From the NCBI GenBank assembly GCA_000955875.1, contig JYOE01000028.1:1-59982 (forward strand): a DNA stretch of 59,982 nt. Direction: 5' to 3'. Source of the stretch: Terrabacter sp. 28 (lineage in GTDB: Bacteria > Actinomycetota > Actinomycetes > Actinomycetales > Dermatophilaceae). The notes under the pieces are model-generated. The model had not been told where the DNA came from and did no database searches. It saw nothing but the letters and a program-made list of their open reading frames with translations. Each line of letters starts with the position of its first letter. Position 1 is the first letter of the stretch. The position numbers were made by a program, and so were the translations under genes. Positions 30,685 through 41,726 of this stretch are shown here, piece after piece.

Positions 30685-32403
30685 TCAGTCGCTCTGGTTG
30701 CCGTTGCCCTTGTCGTTGGGCTTGCCCTTGTCGCTGCCGCCGTCACCGCCACCGGAGACGACGAGCACGACGACACCGTCTGCCGTGGTCTGGCCTGCGC
30801 TGGGCCACGTGCCGACGACCTGGTCCTTGCCGTCGCCGGGCACGGTCACCCGCGTCACCCGGACGTCCTCCTTCTCGAGGCGCGACATCGCCTGCTTGGC
30901 CTCGGTGCCGACGAGGCCGTCGGGCACGACGAAGGAGGTGTTGCTGTCGGAGGGCGCGTGGCCGCGGCTGACCACGAGGGCAACGGTCTGCCCCTTGCTC
31001 ATCGCCTGTCCCTCGCCGGGGAACGTGCCGAGGACGGTGTCCTCGGGCTTCTCCGAGCGCACGAGCACCCAGCGCACGTTGACGCCGGACTTGATGAGCG
31101 CGTCGACGGCGGCGCCACGCTGCGCGCCGACCAGGCCGTTCGGCACGGAGGTGCCGTCGCTCGGCTGGGGGTCCGTTGAGGTGGGCGACGGAGCCGCGGT
31201 GGTGCTGCTCGCCTTGGGGGTGGGGCGCGAGACCGGGGCGGCGGTGTCGGCCTCGCTGCCGGAGCCCGACAGCAGGACGAAGCCGAGGACGCCCACGAGG
31301 GCGAGGATCACGGCGCCGAGCACCCAGACGGCGACGCTCGGACCACCGCGGCGGCCGTCCGCGGTGCGGGCGCGACGGGGAGCAGCCACGGCGGGGGCGT
31401 CAGCCGTGTGCAGCCGCCCGGTGGGCGCGGGGTCGCCGGCCGCCGCCACGGCCTGGGTGGCGGTGCCGGTGTCGGAGGAGACGCCCAGCGCCGGCATCCG
31501 GGCCGTGTTGGCGCCGGCGGCGAGCACCGAGGTCGCCGCGCCGGCGGGCAGCGCGCGGGTGGCGGCGTCGGCGCCGGACTCGCGGCGGGCCAGGGCCATC
31601 GCCATGGCGTCGGCGTCGGCGTAGCGCTCGGAAGGTACCTTCGCGGTGGCGCGGAGGACGACGTCGTCGAGGTCCGCGGGCAGGTCGTGCACGCGCGAGC
31701 TGGGCAGCGGCACCGGTTCGTCGAGGTGGCGCATGGCGATCGCGACCGGGGTGTCGCCGTCGAAGGGCACCGACCCGGTGAGCATCTGGAACAGCAGGAT
31801 GCCGAGCGAGTAGATGTCGGTGGCCGGGGTCGTGGCCTGGCCGCGCGCCTGCTCGGGGGAGACATAGGCGGCGGTGCCCATGACGGTGCCGGTGTCGGTG
31901 AGCGAGGCCTGGCCGAGGGCCTGGGCGATGCCGAAGTCGGTGACCTTGACCGTGCCGTCCGGACGGACGATGACGTTGCCCGGCTTGATGTCGCGGTGGA
32001 CGACGCCGGCTCGGTGTGCGGCGCCGAGCGCGGAGCAGACCTGCTCGGCGATGCGCACGGCGTCGCTCGGGGTCAGGCGGCCGACCTGGCGCAGCAGGCG
32101 GGAGAGGTCGGAGCCGTCGACGTGCTCCATGACGATGAAGTGGGAGGAGCCGTCGACGCCGTAGTCGTAGACCTGGGCGATGTTCGGGTGCGAGAGCGCG
32201 GCGGCCGTCGTGGCCTCGCGGCGGAACCGCTCGACGGACTCCGGGTAGTGCGCCACGGCGGGCGCGAGCACCTTCACCGCCACGACCCGGCCGAGACGGT
32301 CGTCGGTCGCGAGGTGGACCTCACCCATGCCGCCGACGGCGATGCGCTCGCGCAGCGTGTAGCGCTCGGCGAGGCGGACGGCTGCTGAGGAGTCGACGGA
32401 CAT
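30685..32403 (-). CDS. transmembrane Ser/Thr protein kinase with PASTA domains
   Basis: A 572-residue Hanks-type kinase. The kinase domain spans about residues 15-275: glycine loop IAVGGMGEVHLA, VAVKVL lysine, VVHRDIKPGNVIV catalytic loop, KVTDFGIAQAL, and GTAAYVSPEQA. A long Ala/Pro-rich linker leads to one transmembrane helix (VWVLGAVILALVGVLGFVLL, about 380-400). Two extracytoplasmic PASTA domains follow (about 435-500 and 505-555), which in this family sense peptidoglycan fragments. A Ser/Lys/Asp/Gly-rich tail ends the protein. No phosphatase or cell-division gene is adjacent. The ATG follows a TAGGCT box by eight bases. Confidence 0.94.
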   Translation of the reverse strand: MSVDSSAAVRLAERYTLRERIAVGGMGEVHLATDDRLGRVVAVKVLAPAVAHYPESVERFRREATTAAALSHPNIAQVYDYGVDGSSHFIVMEHVDGSDLSRLLRQVGRLTPSDAVRIAEQVCSALGAAHRAGVVHRDIKPGNVIVRPDGTVKVTDFGIAQALGQASLTDTGTVMGTAAYVSPEQARGQATTPATDIYSLGILLFQMLTGSVPFDGDTPVAIAMRHLDEPVPLPSSRVHDLPADLDDVVLRATAKVPSERYADADAMAMALARRESGADAATRALPAGAATSVLAAGANTARMPALGVSSDTGTATQAVAAAGDPAPTGRLHTADAPAVAAPRRARTADGRRGGPSVAVWVLGAVILALVGVLGFVLLSGSGSEADTAAPVSRPTPKASSTTAAPSPTSTDPQPSDGTSVPNGLVGAQRGAAVDALIKSGVNVRWVLVRSEKPEDTVLGTFPGEGQAMSKGQTVALVVSRGHAPSDSNTSFVVPDGLVGTEAKQAMSRLEKEDVRVTRVTVPGDGKDQVVGTWPSAGQTTADGVVVLVVSGGGDGGSDKGKPNDKGNGNQSD

Positions 32404-32411
32404 GGGCAAAC

Positions 32412-32417
32412 AGCCTA
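32412..32417 (-). promoter_or_regulatory. -10 box of the PASTA kinase gene
   Basis: TAGGCT on the minus strand lies eight bases before the ATG at 32403, just after the accE terminator. This makes the kinase an independent leaderless unit. Confidence 0.45.
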
Positions 32418-32427
32418 AGGGTGCACG

Positions 32428-32462
32428 CCCCGGAACGCCCAACCGAAGTGGGCGTTCCGGGG
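32428..32462 (-). terminator. terminator of the accD-accE operon
   Basis: A perfect 14-bp stem (32428-32441 with 32449-32462) has a seven-base loop. It begins at the base after the accE stop codon. Confidence 0.85.
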
Positions 32463-32695
32463 TCAGCGCGGCAGGCCGCTGGCGCGCCAGCCGCCATGTG
32501 CGCGGGACGGCCCCACGAGGCGCCACGACGGGTCGGACCAGGCCGACCTGCCGTGCTCCGGGGGTGCCTCCTCGCCGTCGCCGAGCGCGGAGAGCACGGC
32601 GACGAGAGCCGCGACCTCCTCGGGGGTCGCGTTGCCCTGCACCCGGATGGCGGCGGTGGCTGTCGACGTGTCGTTTCCCACACTCGTGCCGTCGC

Positions 32696-32699
<4 letters not shown>
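32463..32699 (-). CDS. accE: acyl-CoA carboxylase epsilon subunit
   Basis: A 78-residue protein of the actinobacterial AccE/AccE5 type. The core IRVQGNATPEEVAALVAVLS is the hallmark helix-strand motif, and the tail SAWSDPSWRL is also typical. These short subunits stabilise the alpha-beta carboxylase complex and raise its activity. It starts with GTG overlapping the accD stop by four bases, so translation is coupled. Confidence 0.9.
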
Positions 32700-34327
<1,628 letters not shown>

Positions 34328-34334
34328 GCTGGGC

Positions 34335-34344
34335 AGCCTAGCCT
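34335..34344. promoter_or_regulatory. overlapping divergent -10 boxes of accD and birA
   Basis: The ten bases AGCCTAGCCT hold TAGGCT on the minus strand (34340 to 34335) and TAGCCT on the plus strand (34339 to 34344), sharing their TA bases. Each ends seven bases before its own start codon (accD ATG 34327, birA GTG 34352). The two polymerases could not bind at the same time. Confidence 0.55.
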
Positions 34345-34351
34345 TGGAAGC

Positions 34352-35284
34352 GTGCGCGATTCGCTCGACTCGGACTCCGTCGGTGCGGCCTTGGTCACGT
34401 CCGGCCGCCCATGGCGCGGCCTGGAGTTCCACCCCGCCCTCGGCTCGACCAACACCAGGCTGCGAGAGCTGCTGACCGGACGCCCGGACCAGCCGCCTGC
34501 GGCGACCCCGGGGCCGTATGCCGGCTCGCCGGCTCCCGGCGAGGGCGCGCTCTGGTGGGTGGTGGCCACCGACCACCAGACCGGCGGTCGCGGACGCCTG
34601 GGCCGGGCCTGGACGGTGCCGGACCGCGCCTCGCTCGCGGTCAGCGCCGCCGTGCCGGTCGCGGACCCGGCCCAGGCCGGGTGGCTGCCGCTGCTGGCCG
34701 GCCTCGCCCTCGCCCGGGCGGTGCGGGACGTCTCGCGGGCGGCCGGGCACGAGATCGCGCCGCGGCTGAAGTGGCCCAACGACGTGCTCGTGCCCGAGGA
34801 CGGCGACCGCAAGCTGAGCGGCATCCTCTGCGAGCTGGTGGCGGTGGGCGAGGGGCAGGCCGTCGTCGTCGGCACGGGCGTCAACGTCGACCAGGGGCGT
34901 GAGGAGCTGCCGGTGGACACCGCGACCTCGCTGGCCCTGGCCGGCGTCGAGGTGCGCCGCGAGGAGCTCCTCGTCGCCTACCTCGACCACCTCGCTGGCG
35001 TGCTCGTCGATGCCGGCATCGTCCCGGTGCCGGCGGCGACCCCCGGCGACGCGTCGGTGCGAGCCGGCGCCGGCGCCGACGCGGTGCGCGCGGCCTACCG
35101 CGAGGCGTGCGCGACCATCGGGAGGCAGGTGCGGGTGCTCCTTCCGGCGGGCGACTCGGTCCTCGGCGAGGCCCTGGGCGTCGACGACGACGGGGCCCTC
35201 GTCGTGCGCACCGACCGAGGCACGCGGGCGTTCGCGGCCGGCGACGTCGTCCACGTCCGACCCGCGGGTGACGGGCTGGCATGA
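34352..35284 (+). CDS. birA: biotin-[acetyl-CoA-carboxylase] ligase
   Basis: A 310-residue biotin protein ligase without the N-terminal repressor HTH of E. coli BirA. Visible motifs are LGSTNTRLRELL, TDHQTGGRGRLGRAWTVP (the biotinyl-AMP GRGR loop), LKWPNDVLV with the catalytic Lys, and KLSGILCEL. A C-terminal SH3-like domain follows (VLGEALGVDDDGALVVRTD). It attaches biotin to the carboxylase alpha subunit. The gene is divergent from accD across a 24-base gap. Confidence 0.93.
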   Translation: MRDSLDSDSVGAALVTSGRPWRGLEFHPALGSTNTRLRELLTGRPDQPPAATPGPYAGSPAPGEGALWWVVATDHQTGGRGRLGRAWTVPDRASLAVSAAVPVADPAQAGWLPLLAGLALARAVRDVSRAAGHEIAPRLKWPNDVLVPEDGDRKLSGILCELVAVGEGQAVVVGTGVNVDQGREELPVDTATSLALAGVEVRREELLVAYLDHLAGVLVDAGIVPVPAATPGDASVRAGAGADAVRAAYREACATIGRQVRVLLPAGDSVLGEALGVDDDGALVVRTDRGTRAFAAGDVVHVRPAGDGLA

Positions 35285-35291
35285 TCGGGCC

Positions 35292-36473
35292 ATGACCGAG
35301 CCGGGCACCGAGCCGAGCACCGGGCCCGGCGCCGCTGCCGACGCCCCGCTCAGCGGCGAGGCAGCGGGCAGCGCGGACTACACCGAGCGGCTGCTCGGTC
35401 GGCCCCTCGAGCTGCGCCGACGCGACGTCAGCCGCGGCGCCGAGGTCTCGTTGCTGTCGGCCCGCAAGTTCTGGCACGCACTCGGCTTCCCCGTCGTCGA
35501 CACCGACGACGAGCTGTTCACGGCGGCCGACCAGCGGGCGCTCGCGGCGGTCGCCGGCATCGTGCGTGACGGGCTGCTCGACGAGCAGGTGGCGCTCGCG
35601 ATGACCCGGGCCTTCGCCCGGTCGGCCGACCGCCTCGCCGGCTGGCAGTCGCAGCTCATCGCCGAGGCGGTCGAGGAGCACATGACCGCCGCGCTCGCCG
35701 ACGAGGCCGACGACGACGAGCACGAGACGCGGTCGGTGCCGAGCGTCGAGACCGCCACCGAGACGGCCCGTCGCCTCGCCGAGCTCACCGACCGGCTCGA
35801 GCCCCTCCTCGTCTACGCGTGGCGACGGCACCTCTCCGCCACCGTGGCGCGCATGCTCGCCGACGCCGACCCCGAGTCCTACGGCATGACGAAGATGCGG
35901 TCGGTGGGCTTCGCCGACCTCGTCAGCTTCACCGCGCTGGTGCGGCGGCTCTCCGAGCGTGACCTCGCCCGCCTCGTCTCGCGGTTCGAGGCGCTGTCGG
36001 CCGACGTCATCACCGCCCACGGTGGACGCCTCATCAAGACGGTGGGCGACGAGGTGCTGTTCACGACCGTCGGTGCGGCCCCGGCGGCGGCCATCGCCCT
36101 CGACCTCGTCGACACGATGACACAGGACGACGTGCTCCCAGCGGTGCGCTGCGGCATGGCGCGGGGCCCGATCATCTCCCGGCTCGGCGACGTCTTCGGC
36201 ACGACGGTCAACCGCGCCTCGCGCCTCACCGCCGTCGCGCAGGCGGGCACCGTGCTCGTCGACGCCACGATGGCCCGCGAGCTCGCGGCCCTCTCGGGCT
36301 TCGAGCTGACCGGCCAGCGGCGGCGCATCCTCCGGGGCGTCGGGCCCGTGACGCCGTCACTGCTGCGCCGCGCGGCCGCCACCGGACGACGGCAGGCCCC
36401 GAACGGGTCAGTTCCCGACCTCATCCAGCCCACCGACCCCGGCCAGCGAGCCGGGTCACGCAGCGACGCGTGA
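35292..36473 (+). CDS. adenylate cyclase, class III, with regulatory N-terminal domain
   Basis: A 393-residue soluble cyclase. Residues about 30-190 resemble the regulatory domain of Rv1264-type cyclases (LLSARKFWHALGFPVVDTDD, AVAGIVRDGLLDEQVALAMT). The class III catalytic domain follows: FADLVSFTAL with the first metal Asp, LIKTVGDEVLF with the adenine-specifying Lys and second metal Asp, and GDVFGTTVNRASRL with the second adenine Asp plus transition-state Asn and Arg. All canonical adenylate cyclase residues are present, so it should make cAMP. In Rv1264 the N-terminal domain confers acid sensing; that may or may not hold here. Confidence 0.93.
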   Translation: MTEPGTEPSTGPGAAADAPLSGEAAGSADYTERLLGRPLELRRRDVSRGAEVSLLSARKFWHALGFPVVDTDDELFTAADQRALAAVAGIVRDGLLDEQVALAMTRAFARSADRLAGWQSQLIAEAVEEHMTAALADEADDDEHETRSVPSVETATETARRLAELTDRLEPLLVYAWRRHLSATVARMLADADPESYGMTKMRSVGFADLVSFTALVRRLSERDLARLVSRFEALSADVITAHGGRLIKTVGDEVLFTTVGAAPAAAIALDLVDTMTQDDVLPAVRCGMARGPIISRLGDVFGTTVNRASRLTAVAQAGTVLVDATMARELAALSGFELTGQRRRILRGVGPVTPSLLRRAAATGRRQAPNGSVPDLIQPTDPGQRAGSRSDA

Positions 36474-36493
36474 CCTTCGAAGGAGACCGACGT

Positions 36494-37357
36494 ATGCCGT
36501 CAACGCCGACCGCAGCCGAGCCCCCCGCCGAGCCCCCCGCCGAGACCGCCGACGGTGCGGGCGACTCGGGCCTCGTGCGCGTCGAGCGCTTCGACGAGCC
36601 GGACCTGGCCCACGTCGCGGAGATCGTGCTCGACCGGCCCGAGGCCATGAACGCCGTCTCGACCGCGATGGCGAGGTCGATCGCGGCCGCCACCGCTCAG
36701 GTCGCCGCCGACGAGTCGGTGCGCTGCGTCGTGCTCACGTCAAGCCACGACAAGGCGTTCTGCGTCGGCGCCGACCTCAAGGAGCGCAACTCCTTCACCG
36801 ACGCCGACCTCATGGAGCAGCGGCCGGTGGCACGGGCGGCGTACGGCGGGGTGCTCGCCCTGCCGGTGCCCGTCATCGCCGCCGTCGACGGGTTCGCCCT
36901 CGGGGGCGGCTTCGAGCTCGCCCTCTCGTGCGACCTCGTCGTGGCGGGGGAGAACGCCCTCGTCGGGCTGCCCGAGGTGAGCGTCGGCGTCATCCCGGGC
37001 GGCGGCGGCACACAGCTGCTCGTGCGCCGCGTCGGGTGGTCACGTGCCGCCCGCGCCATCTTCACCGCCGCGCGCCTGCCGGCCCGCGAGGCGCTCGAGC
37101 TCGGCGCCGTCGACGAGGTCGTGGCCGCCGGGACCGCGCGCGAGCGCGCACTCGAGATCGCCCGCACCATCGCCCGCAACTCGCCCGTCGGCCTCCGCAA
37201 CGCCAAGCGAGCCATGCGTCTCGGCGCCGACGTCGACCTCGCGTCGGGCCTCGAGATCGAGGACGGCTGCTGGCGCGCGACCGCCTTCTCCGGCGACCGG
37301 CGCGAGGGTGTCGCCGCCTTCGCCGAGAAGCGCAGGCCGGTCTGGCCGGGACGCTGA
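36494..37357 (+). CDS. enoyl-CoA hydratase/isomerase family protein
   Basis: A 287-residue crotonase-fold protein. It has the oxyanion-hole motifs AFCVGADLKERN and VDGFALGGGFELALSCDL, and the catalytic-Glu region VGLPEVSVGVIPGGGGTQLLVRRVG, consistent with hydration of 2-enoyl-CoA. The ATG at 36494 has AAGGAGA at 36479-36485, while a GTG at 36470 overlapping the cyclase stop is the alternative. A proline- and alanine-rich N-terminal extension of about 35 residues precedes the domain. It probably takes part in fatty acid or branched-chain catabolism. Confidence 0.9.
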   Translation: MPSTPTAAEPPAEPPAETADGAGDSGLVRVERFDEPDLAHVAEIVLDRPEAMNAVSTAMARSIAAATAQVAADESVRCVVLTSSHDKAFCVGADLKERNSFTDADLMEQRPVARAAYGGVLALPVPVIAAVDGFALGGGFELALSCDLVVAGENALVGLPEVSVGVIPGGGGTQLLVRRVGWSRAARAIFTAARLPAREALELGAVDEVVAAGTARERALEIARTIARNSPVGLRNAKRAMRLGADVDLASGLEIEDGCWRATAFSGDRREGVAAFAEKRRPVWPGR

Positions 37358-37418
37358 GCCTCCGAACTCCCGTGTCCGTGTCGCGGGCGCCTCAGGGTGC
37401 GAACCGGGCCTTTCTCGA

Positions 37419-37424
37419 TAGGCT
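37419..37424 (+). promoter_or_regulatory. -10 box of the two-component system operon
   Basis: TAGGCT is followed by a leader of roughly 43 bases and a GAGGACGGTGAC ribosome-binding region before the ATG at 37474, so this unit is leadered. Confidence 0.35.
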
Positions 37425-37473
37425 CACGTCGGTCGGTGCGCCCCCACGCCGGCAGATCCTTGAGGACGGTGAC

Positions 37474-38151
<678 letters not shown>

Positions 38152-38153
38152 CC

Positions 38154-39182
38154 GTGAGGCGCATGCTCGATCGGATGGCGTTCGTCGTGGCGGCGGTGTG
38201 TGCTGGTGTCTGCGTGCTGCTGGCCACTGCCGTCATCGCCTTCGTCATCTCGAGCCGGCGCGACTTCGTCACCGACTGGCTGGGCTCCGACCCGTCCATC
38301 GGCGTCGCCCGCTTCGGGGCGGTGATGCTGGCCGTCGGCGCGGTCGGTGGCGTGACGGCATACCTCGTGACCCTCGGCACCCGCGCCCGCGTCGAGCGCT
38401 CGTCAAAGGAGCTCGTCGACCTCGCCACGCGCTTCGCCGCGGGCGAGGCCCGGCTCACCCCCGTGCACTCCGAGATCGACGAGATCGAGCACGTGTCGGG
38501 CGTCATGACCCGCCGCGCCCACGACATGACGAAGTCCCTCGCGGCCGAGCGCGACTTCGCGGCCGACGCCTCCCACCAGCTGCGCACGCCGCTGACGGCG
38601 CTGCTCATGCGTCTCGAGGAGATCTCCGAGACCGACGACGCCGAGGTCGTCAAGGAGGAGGCCAACATCGCCATCGCGCAGGTCGAGCGCCTCACCCGCG
38701 TCGTCGACGACCTGCTCGGGCGCACCCGTGGCGCCGGTGGGCCCTCGCCCGCGGTGTCGCTCGACTCGGTCATCGCCGCCCTGCAGCGCGAGTGGCAGCC
38801 GGCCTTCGAGCAGGCCCGCCGCTCGGTGCGCGTCCGTGGCGAGCGCGGCCTCTTCGTCCGCTCCACGCCGGTCGCGCTCTCGCAGGTGCTCTCGACGCTG
38901 CTCGAGAACTCCCTCGTGCACGGGCGCGGCACCGTCGACGTGCACGCCCGCCGCTCCGGGCCGTCGGTGATCGTCGAGGTCAGCGACCAGGGCGACGGCG
39001 TTCCCGCCGCGATGGCGCCACACATCTTCGAGCGCTCCGTCAGCAGCGGCGCCGGGGGCAGCACCGGGCTGGGCCTCGCCCTCGCCCGCGACCTCGCCGA
39101 GTCCAACGGCGGCCGCCTCGACCTCGTCCAGGCGCAGCCGGCGCGTTTCGCGCTCTTCCTCTCCGAGGCCGAGACCGACTGA
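38154..39182 (+). CDS. sensor histidine kinase
   Basis: A 342-residue membrane kinase with two transmembrane helices (about 5-30 and 55-78) enclosing a short external loop. Next come a HAMP-like linker, a dimerisation domain with the phospho-acceptor His in FAADASHQLRTPLTALLMRL, and an ATPase domain with LLENSLVHGRGTV (N box), VSDQGDGVP (G1) and GGSTGLGLALARDLAESNGG (G2). The short external part suggests sensing within or near the membrane. It pairs with the regulator at 37474-38151. Confidence 0.94.
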   Translation: MRRMLDRMAFVVAAVCAGVCVLLATAVIAFVISSRRDFVTDWLGSDPSIGVARFGAVMLAVGAVGGVTAYLVTLGTRARVERSSKELVDLATRFAAGEARLTPVHSEIDEIEHVSGVMTRRAHDMTKSLAAERDFAADASHQLRTPLTALLMRLEEISETDDAEVVKEEANIAIAQVERLTRVVDDLLGRTRGAGGPSPAVSLDSVIAALQREWQPAFEQARRSVRVRGERGLFVRSTPVALSQVLSTLLENSLVHGRGTVDVHARRSGPSVIVEVSDQGDGVPAAMAPHIFERSVSSGAGGSTGLGLALARDLAESNGGRLDLVQAQPARFALFLSEAETD

Positions 39183-39236
39183 CGATCCTCCACGTCGGGT
39201 CCGGCGAACGCGCCGGGAACGCCGGGTTCGTCGGGG

Positions 39237-39242
39237 TAGGGT
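39237..39242 (+). promoter_or_regulatory. -10 box of the GtrA gene
   Basis: TAGGGT ends six bases before the GTG at 39249, which suggests a leaderless message independent of the kinase gene. Confidence 0.45.
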
Positions 39243-39248
39243 GCCCGC

Positions 39249-39908
39249 GTGAGGCGCCTGCATGAGTTCCTGTTCGTGCGCCACCGCCACAACTGGGTGC
39301 TGCTGCTCCGGTTCGGGGTCGTGGGGGCCTCCGGCGTGCTCGTCAACCTGCTGACCCTCATCGCCGTCAAGAAGCTGGGGCCGGGCTTCAACGAGGCGAT
39401 CGTGGGCCTGCCGGCGAGCGACTTCAACGTGCGCTGGTACCACGTCTACTCGACCGTCGCGTTCGTCGTCGCCAACCTCTGGAACTTCCAGCTGAACCGG
39501 ACGTGGACCTTCCGCACCTCGGCGCACGCCCGCTGGTGGCACGAGTACTGGCCGTTCCTGGCCGTCGGGCTGCTCGGCCAGGTCGTGGGCCTGCTGCTGC
39601 TGACGATGCTGATGCACCTCGACTCGCCGCTGCACCTGCCGACGTCGGTCTTCGACGACTCGACCGGCTTCCGCACCCGCCTCTACTGGGCGCAGCTGAT
39701 CGTCATCGCCGTCGTCACGCCGATCTCCTTCGTGCTCAACAAGATCTGGACCTTCGCCGCGGTGCGCAGCCACCACCCCGACCTCGCCGACCCGAGCCAC
39801 GCCGAGGCGGTGCTCCACGACGAGACCGCGGACGCCGCTCTCGCCGCCGGTCAGGCGGCCGGCACCGCGACCGGTCCGGGGACGGGCCGCTCCGACCGCC
39901 CCGCCTGA
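39249..39908 (+). CDS. GtrA-family membrane protein
   Basis: A 219-residue protein with four predicted transmembrane helices. The family pattern is clear: RFGVVGASGVLVNLLTLIA, VANLWNFQLNRTWTF, a third helix around GLLGQVVGLLLLTML, and VVTPISFVLNKIWTF. GtrA proteins are thought to help flip or use polyprenyl-linked sugars in cell-surface glycan synthesis. The M. tuberculosis homologue Rv3277 also neighbours purK, as recalled. A charged tail of about 45 residues ends the protein. Confidence 0.9.
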   Translation: MRRLHEFLFVRHRHNWVLLLRFGVVGASGVLVNLLTLIAVKKLGPGFNEAIVGLPASDFNVRWYHVYSTVAFVVANLWNFQLNRTWTFRTSAHARWWHEYWPFLAVGLLGQVVGLLLLTMLMHLDSPLHLPTSVFDDSTGFRTRLYWAQLIVIAVVTPISFVLNKIWTFAAVRSHHPDLADPSHAEAVLHDETADAALAAGQAAGTATGPGTGRSDRPA

Positions 39909-39915
39909 GGCCCAC

Positions 39916-39921
39916 TACGCT
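39916..39921 (+). promoter_or_regulatory. -10 box of purK-purE
   Basis: TACGCT ends eight bases before the GTG at 39930, consistent with a leaderless or near-leaderless purK-purE message. Confidence 0.35.
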
Positions 39922-39929
39922 TGGGCGAC

Positions 39930-41135
39930 GTGAGCAAGCCGAAACGCGCCCCCGGAGGATTCCCCGTCGTCGGCGTGGTCGGTGGTGGCCAGCTCGCCCG
40001 CATGATGCAGGGGCCTGCCGTCGAGCTCGGCCTCCAGCTGTCGGTGCTCGCCGAGAGCGACATGGCGGCCGCCGCGCTCGTCGTGCCGAGCTCGCCCGTG
40101 GGCGAGCACACCGACCTCGACACGGTGCGAGCCTTCGCCGAGCACTGCGACGTCGTCACCTTCGACCACGAGCACGTGCCGCCGGAGGTCCTCGAGGCGC
40201 TCGAGGCAGACGGCATCGCCATCCACCCCACCCGCGCCGCCCTTCGCTTCGCCCAGGACAAGCTGGCCATGCGCGAGCGCCTCACCGACCTGGGCATCGC
40301 GTGCCCCCGCTGGGCCCGCGCCACCACGGCCGACGAGGTGACGGCCTTCGGTGACGAGGTCGGCTGGCCGATCATCGCGAAGACCCCGCGCGGCGGCTAC
40401 GACGGCAAGGGGGTGGCCGTGGCGCCGTCGGCCGACGACGTCGCCGACTGGCTGTCGAAGGTCGGAGAGCCCGGTCCGCTCGCGGACGGCCTGCTCCTCG
40501 AGGAGAAGGTCGACTTCGTCCGCGAGCTCGCCGTCCTCATCGCGCGCAGCCCGTCCGGGCAGGCGGCCGCGTGGCCCGTCGTCGAGACCGTCCAGACCGA
40601 CGGCATCTGCACCGAGGTGCTCGCACCCGCGCCGGCGCTCGACGACGACCTCGCCTCCGTGGTCACCGAGGCGGGGCTGCGGATCGCCGGGGAGCTCGGC
40701 GTCACCGGGGTGCTCGCCGTCGAGATGTTCGAGGTGCGTCCCGGTAGGGGTGGCCAGGCGGCATACGTCGTCAACGAGCTCGCGATGCGCCCGCACAACA
40801 GCGGGCACTGGACCATGGACGGCGCGGTCACCGGTCAGTTCGAGCAGCACCTGCGGGCCGTGCTCGACCTGCCGCTCGGCGACCCGCGGCCCCGCGCCCC
40901 GTGGACCGTCATGGCCAACGTGCTGGGCGGCGACCGGCCAGAGCACGGGGAGCTCTACTCCGCCTACCGCCACATCATGGCGCGCGACCCCGGGGCCAAG
41001 GTGCACGTCTACGGCAAGGGCGTGCGGCCCGGTCGCAAGATCGGGCACGTCAACGTCAGCTCGGGCGACCTCGACGAAGCGCGAGAGCGCGCCGGGCACG
41101 CGGCCGACTACCTCCGAGGAGTGATCACCGAATGA
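39930..41135 (+). CDS. purK: 5-(carboxyamino)imidazole ribonucleotide synthase
   Basis: A 401-residue ATP-grasp enzyme of de novo purine synthesis. It converts AIR, bicarbonate and ATP to N5-CAIR. Motifs are VGVVGGGQLARMM at the N-terminus, TFDHEHVP, HPTRAALRFAQDKLAMRERL, IIAKTPRGGYDGKGV (ATP-grasp) and VNELAMRPHNSGHWTMDG. The GTG at 39930 is preferred over a TTG nine bases upstream. Its stop overlaps the purE start (ATGA). Confidence 0.95.
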   Translation: MSKPKRAPGGFPVVGVVGGGQLARMMQGPAVELGLQLSVLAESDMAAAALVVPSSPVGEHTDLDTVRAFAEHCDVVTFDHEHVPPEVLEALEADGIAIHPTRAALRFAQDKLAMRERLTDLGIACPRWARATTADEVTAFGDEVGWPIIAKTPRGGYDGKGVAVAPSADDVADWLSKVGEPGPLADGLLLEEKVDFVRELAVLIARSPSGQAAAWPVVETVQTDGICTEVLAPAPALDDDLASVVTEAGLRIAGELGVTGVLAVEMFEVRPGRGGQAAYVVNELAMRPHNSGHWTMDGAVTGQFEQHLRAVLDLPLGDPRPRAPWTVMANVLGGDRPEHGELYSAYRHIMARDPGAKVHVYGKGVRPGRKIGHVNVSSGDLDEARERAGHAADYLRGVITE

Positions 41136-41692
41136 GCGCCACCGCAGCCACGCCTCCCTCCAACGAGGGGGCCGCGCCCGTCGTCGGCATCGTCATGGGC
41201 AGCGACAGCGACTGGCCCGTCATGCGCGAGGCCGCGCGGGCGCTCGAGGAGTTCGGCATCCCCTACGAGGCCGACGTCGTCTCGGCGCACCGGATGCCCG
41301 ACGAGATGATCGCCTACGGCCAGGGCGCTGCCGACCGAGGCCTCCGCGTGGTCATCGCCGGCGCCGGCGGCGCTGCGCACCTGCCGGGCATGCTCGCCTC
41401 GGTGACGCCGCTGCCCGTCGTGGGCGTGCCGGTCCCACTCAAGTACCTCGACGGGATGGACTCGCTGCTGTCGATCGTCCAGATGCCGGCCGGTGTCCCG
41501 GTCGCGACGGTCTCGATCGGCGGGGCCCGCAACGCGGGGCTGCTCGCGGCGCGGATCGTCGGGACCGGCAGCGACGAGCTCGCCGCCGACGTGCGTGAGC
41601 GCATGGTGGCCTTCCAGGCCGACCTGCGCGACCAGGCGCACACCAAGGGAGCCTCGCTGCGCGAGCACGTGACCCGGGGGCTCGGCGACTGA
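41132..41692 (+). CDS. purE: N5-carboxyaminoimidazole ribonucleotide mutase
   Basis: A 186-residue class I PurE that moves the carboxyl group of N5-CAIR to give CAIR. It shows VGIVMGSDSDWPVMREAA, VVSAHRMPDEM, IAGAGGAAHLPGMLAS and VPLKYLDGMDSLLSIVQMPAGVPVATV-type strands. It is translationally coupled to purK. Confidence 0.96.
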   Translation: MSATAATPPSNEGAAPVVGIVMGSDSDWPVMREAARALEEFGIPYEADVVSAHRMPDEMIAYGQGAADRGLRVVIAGAGGAAHLPGMLASVTPLPVVGVPVPLKYLDGMDSLLSIVQMPAGVPVATVSIGGARNAGLLAARIVGTGSDELAADVRERMVAFQADLRDQAHTKGASLREHVTRGLGD

Positions 41693-41726
41693 CGGCCCCC
41701 CGGGCGCCCGTCAGGACGCGGTCCGC

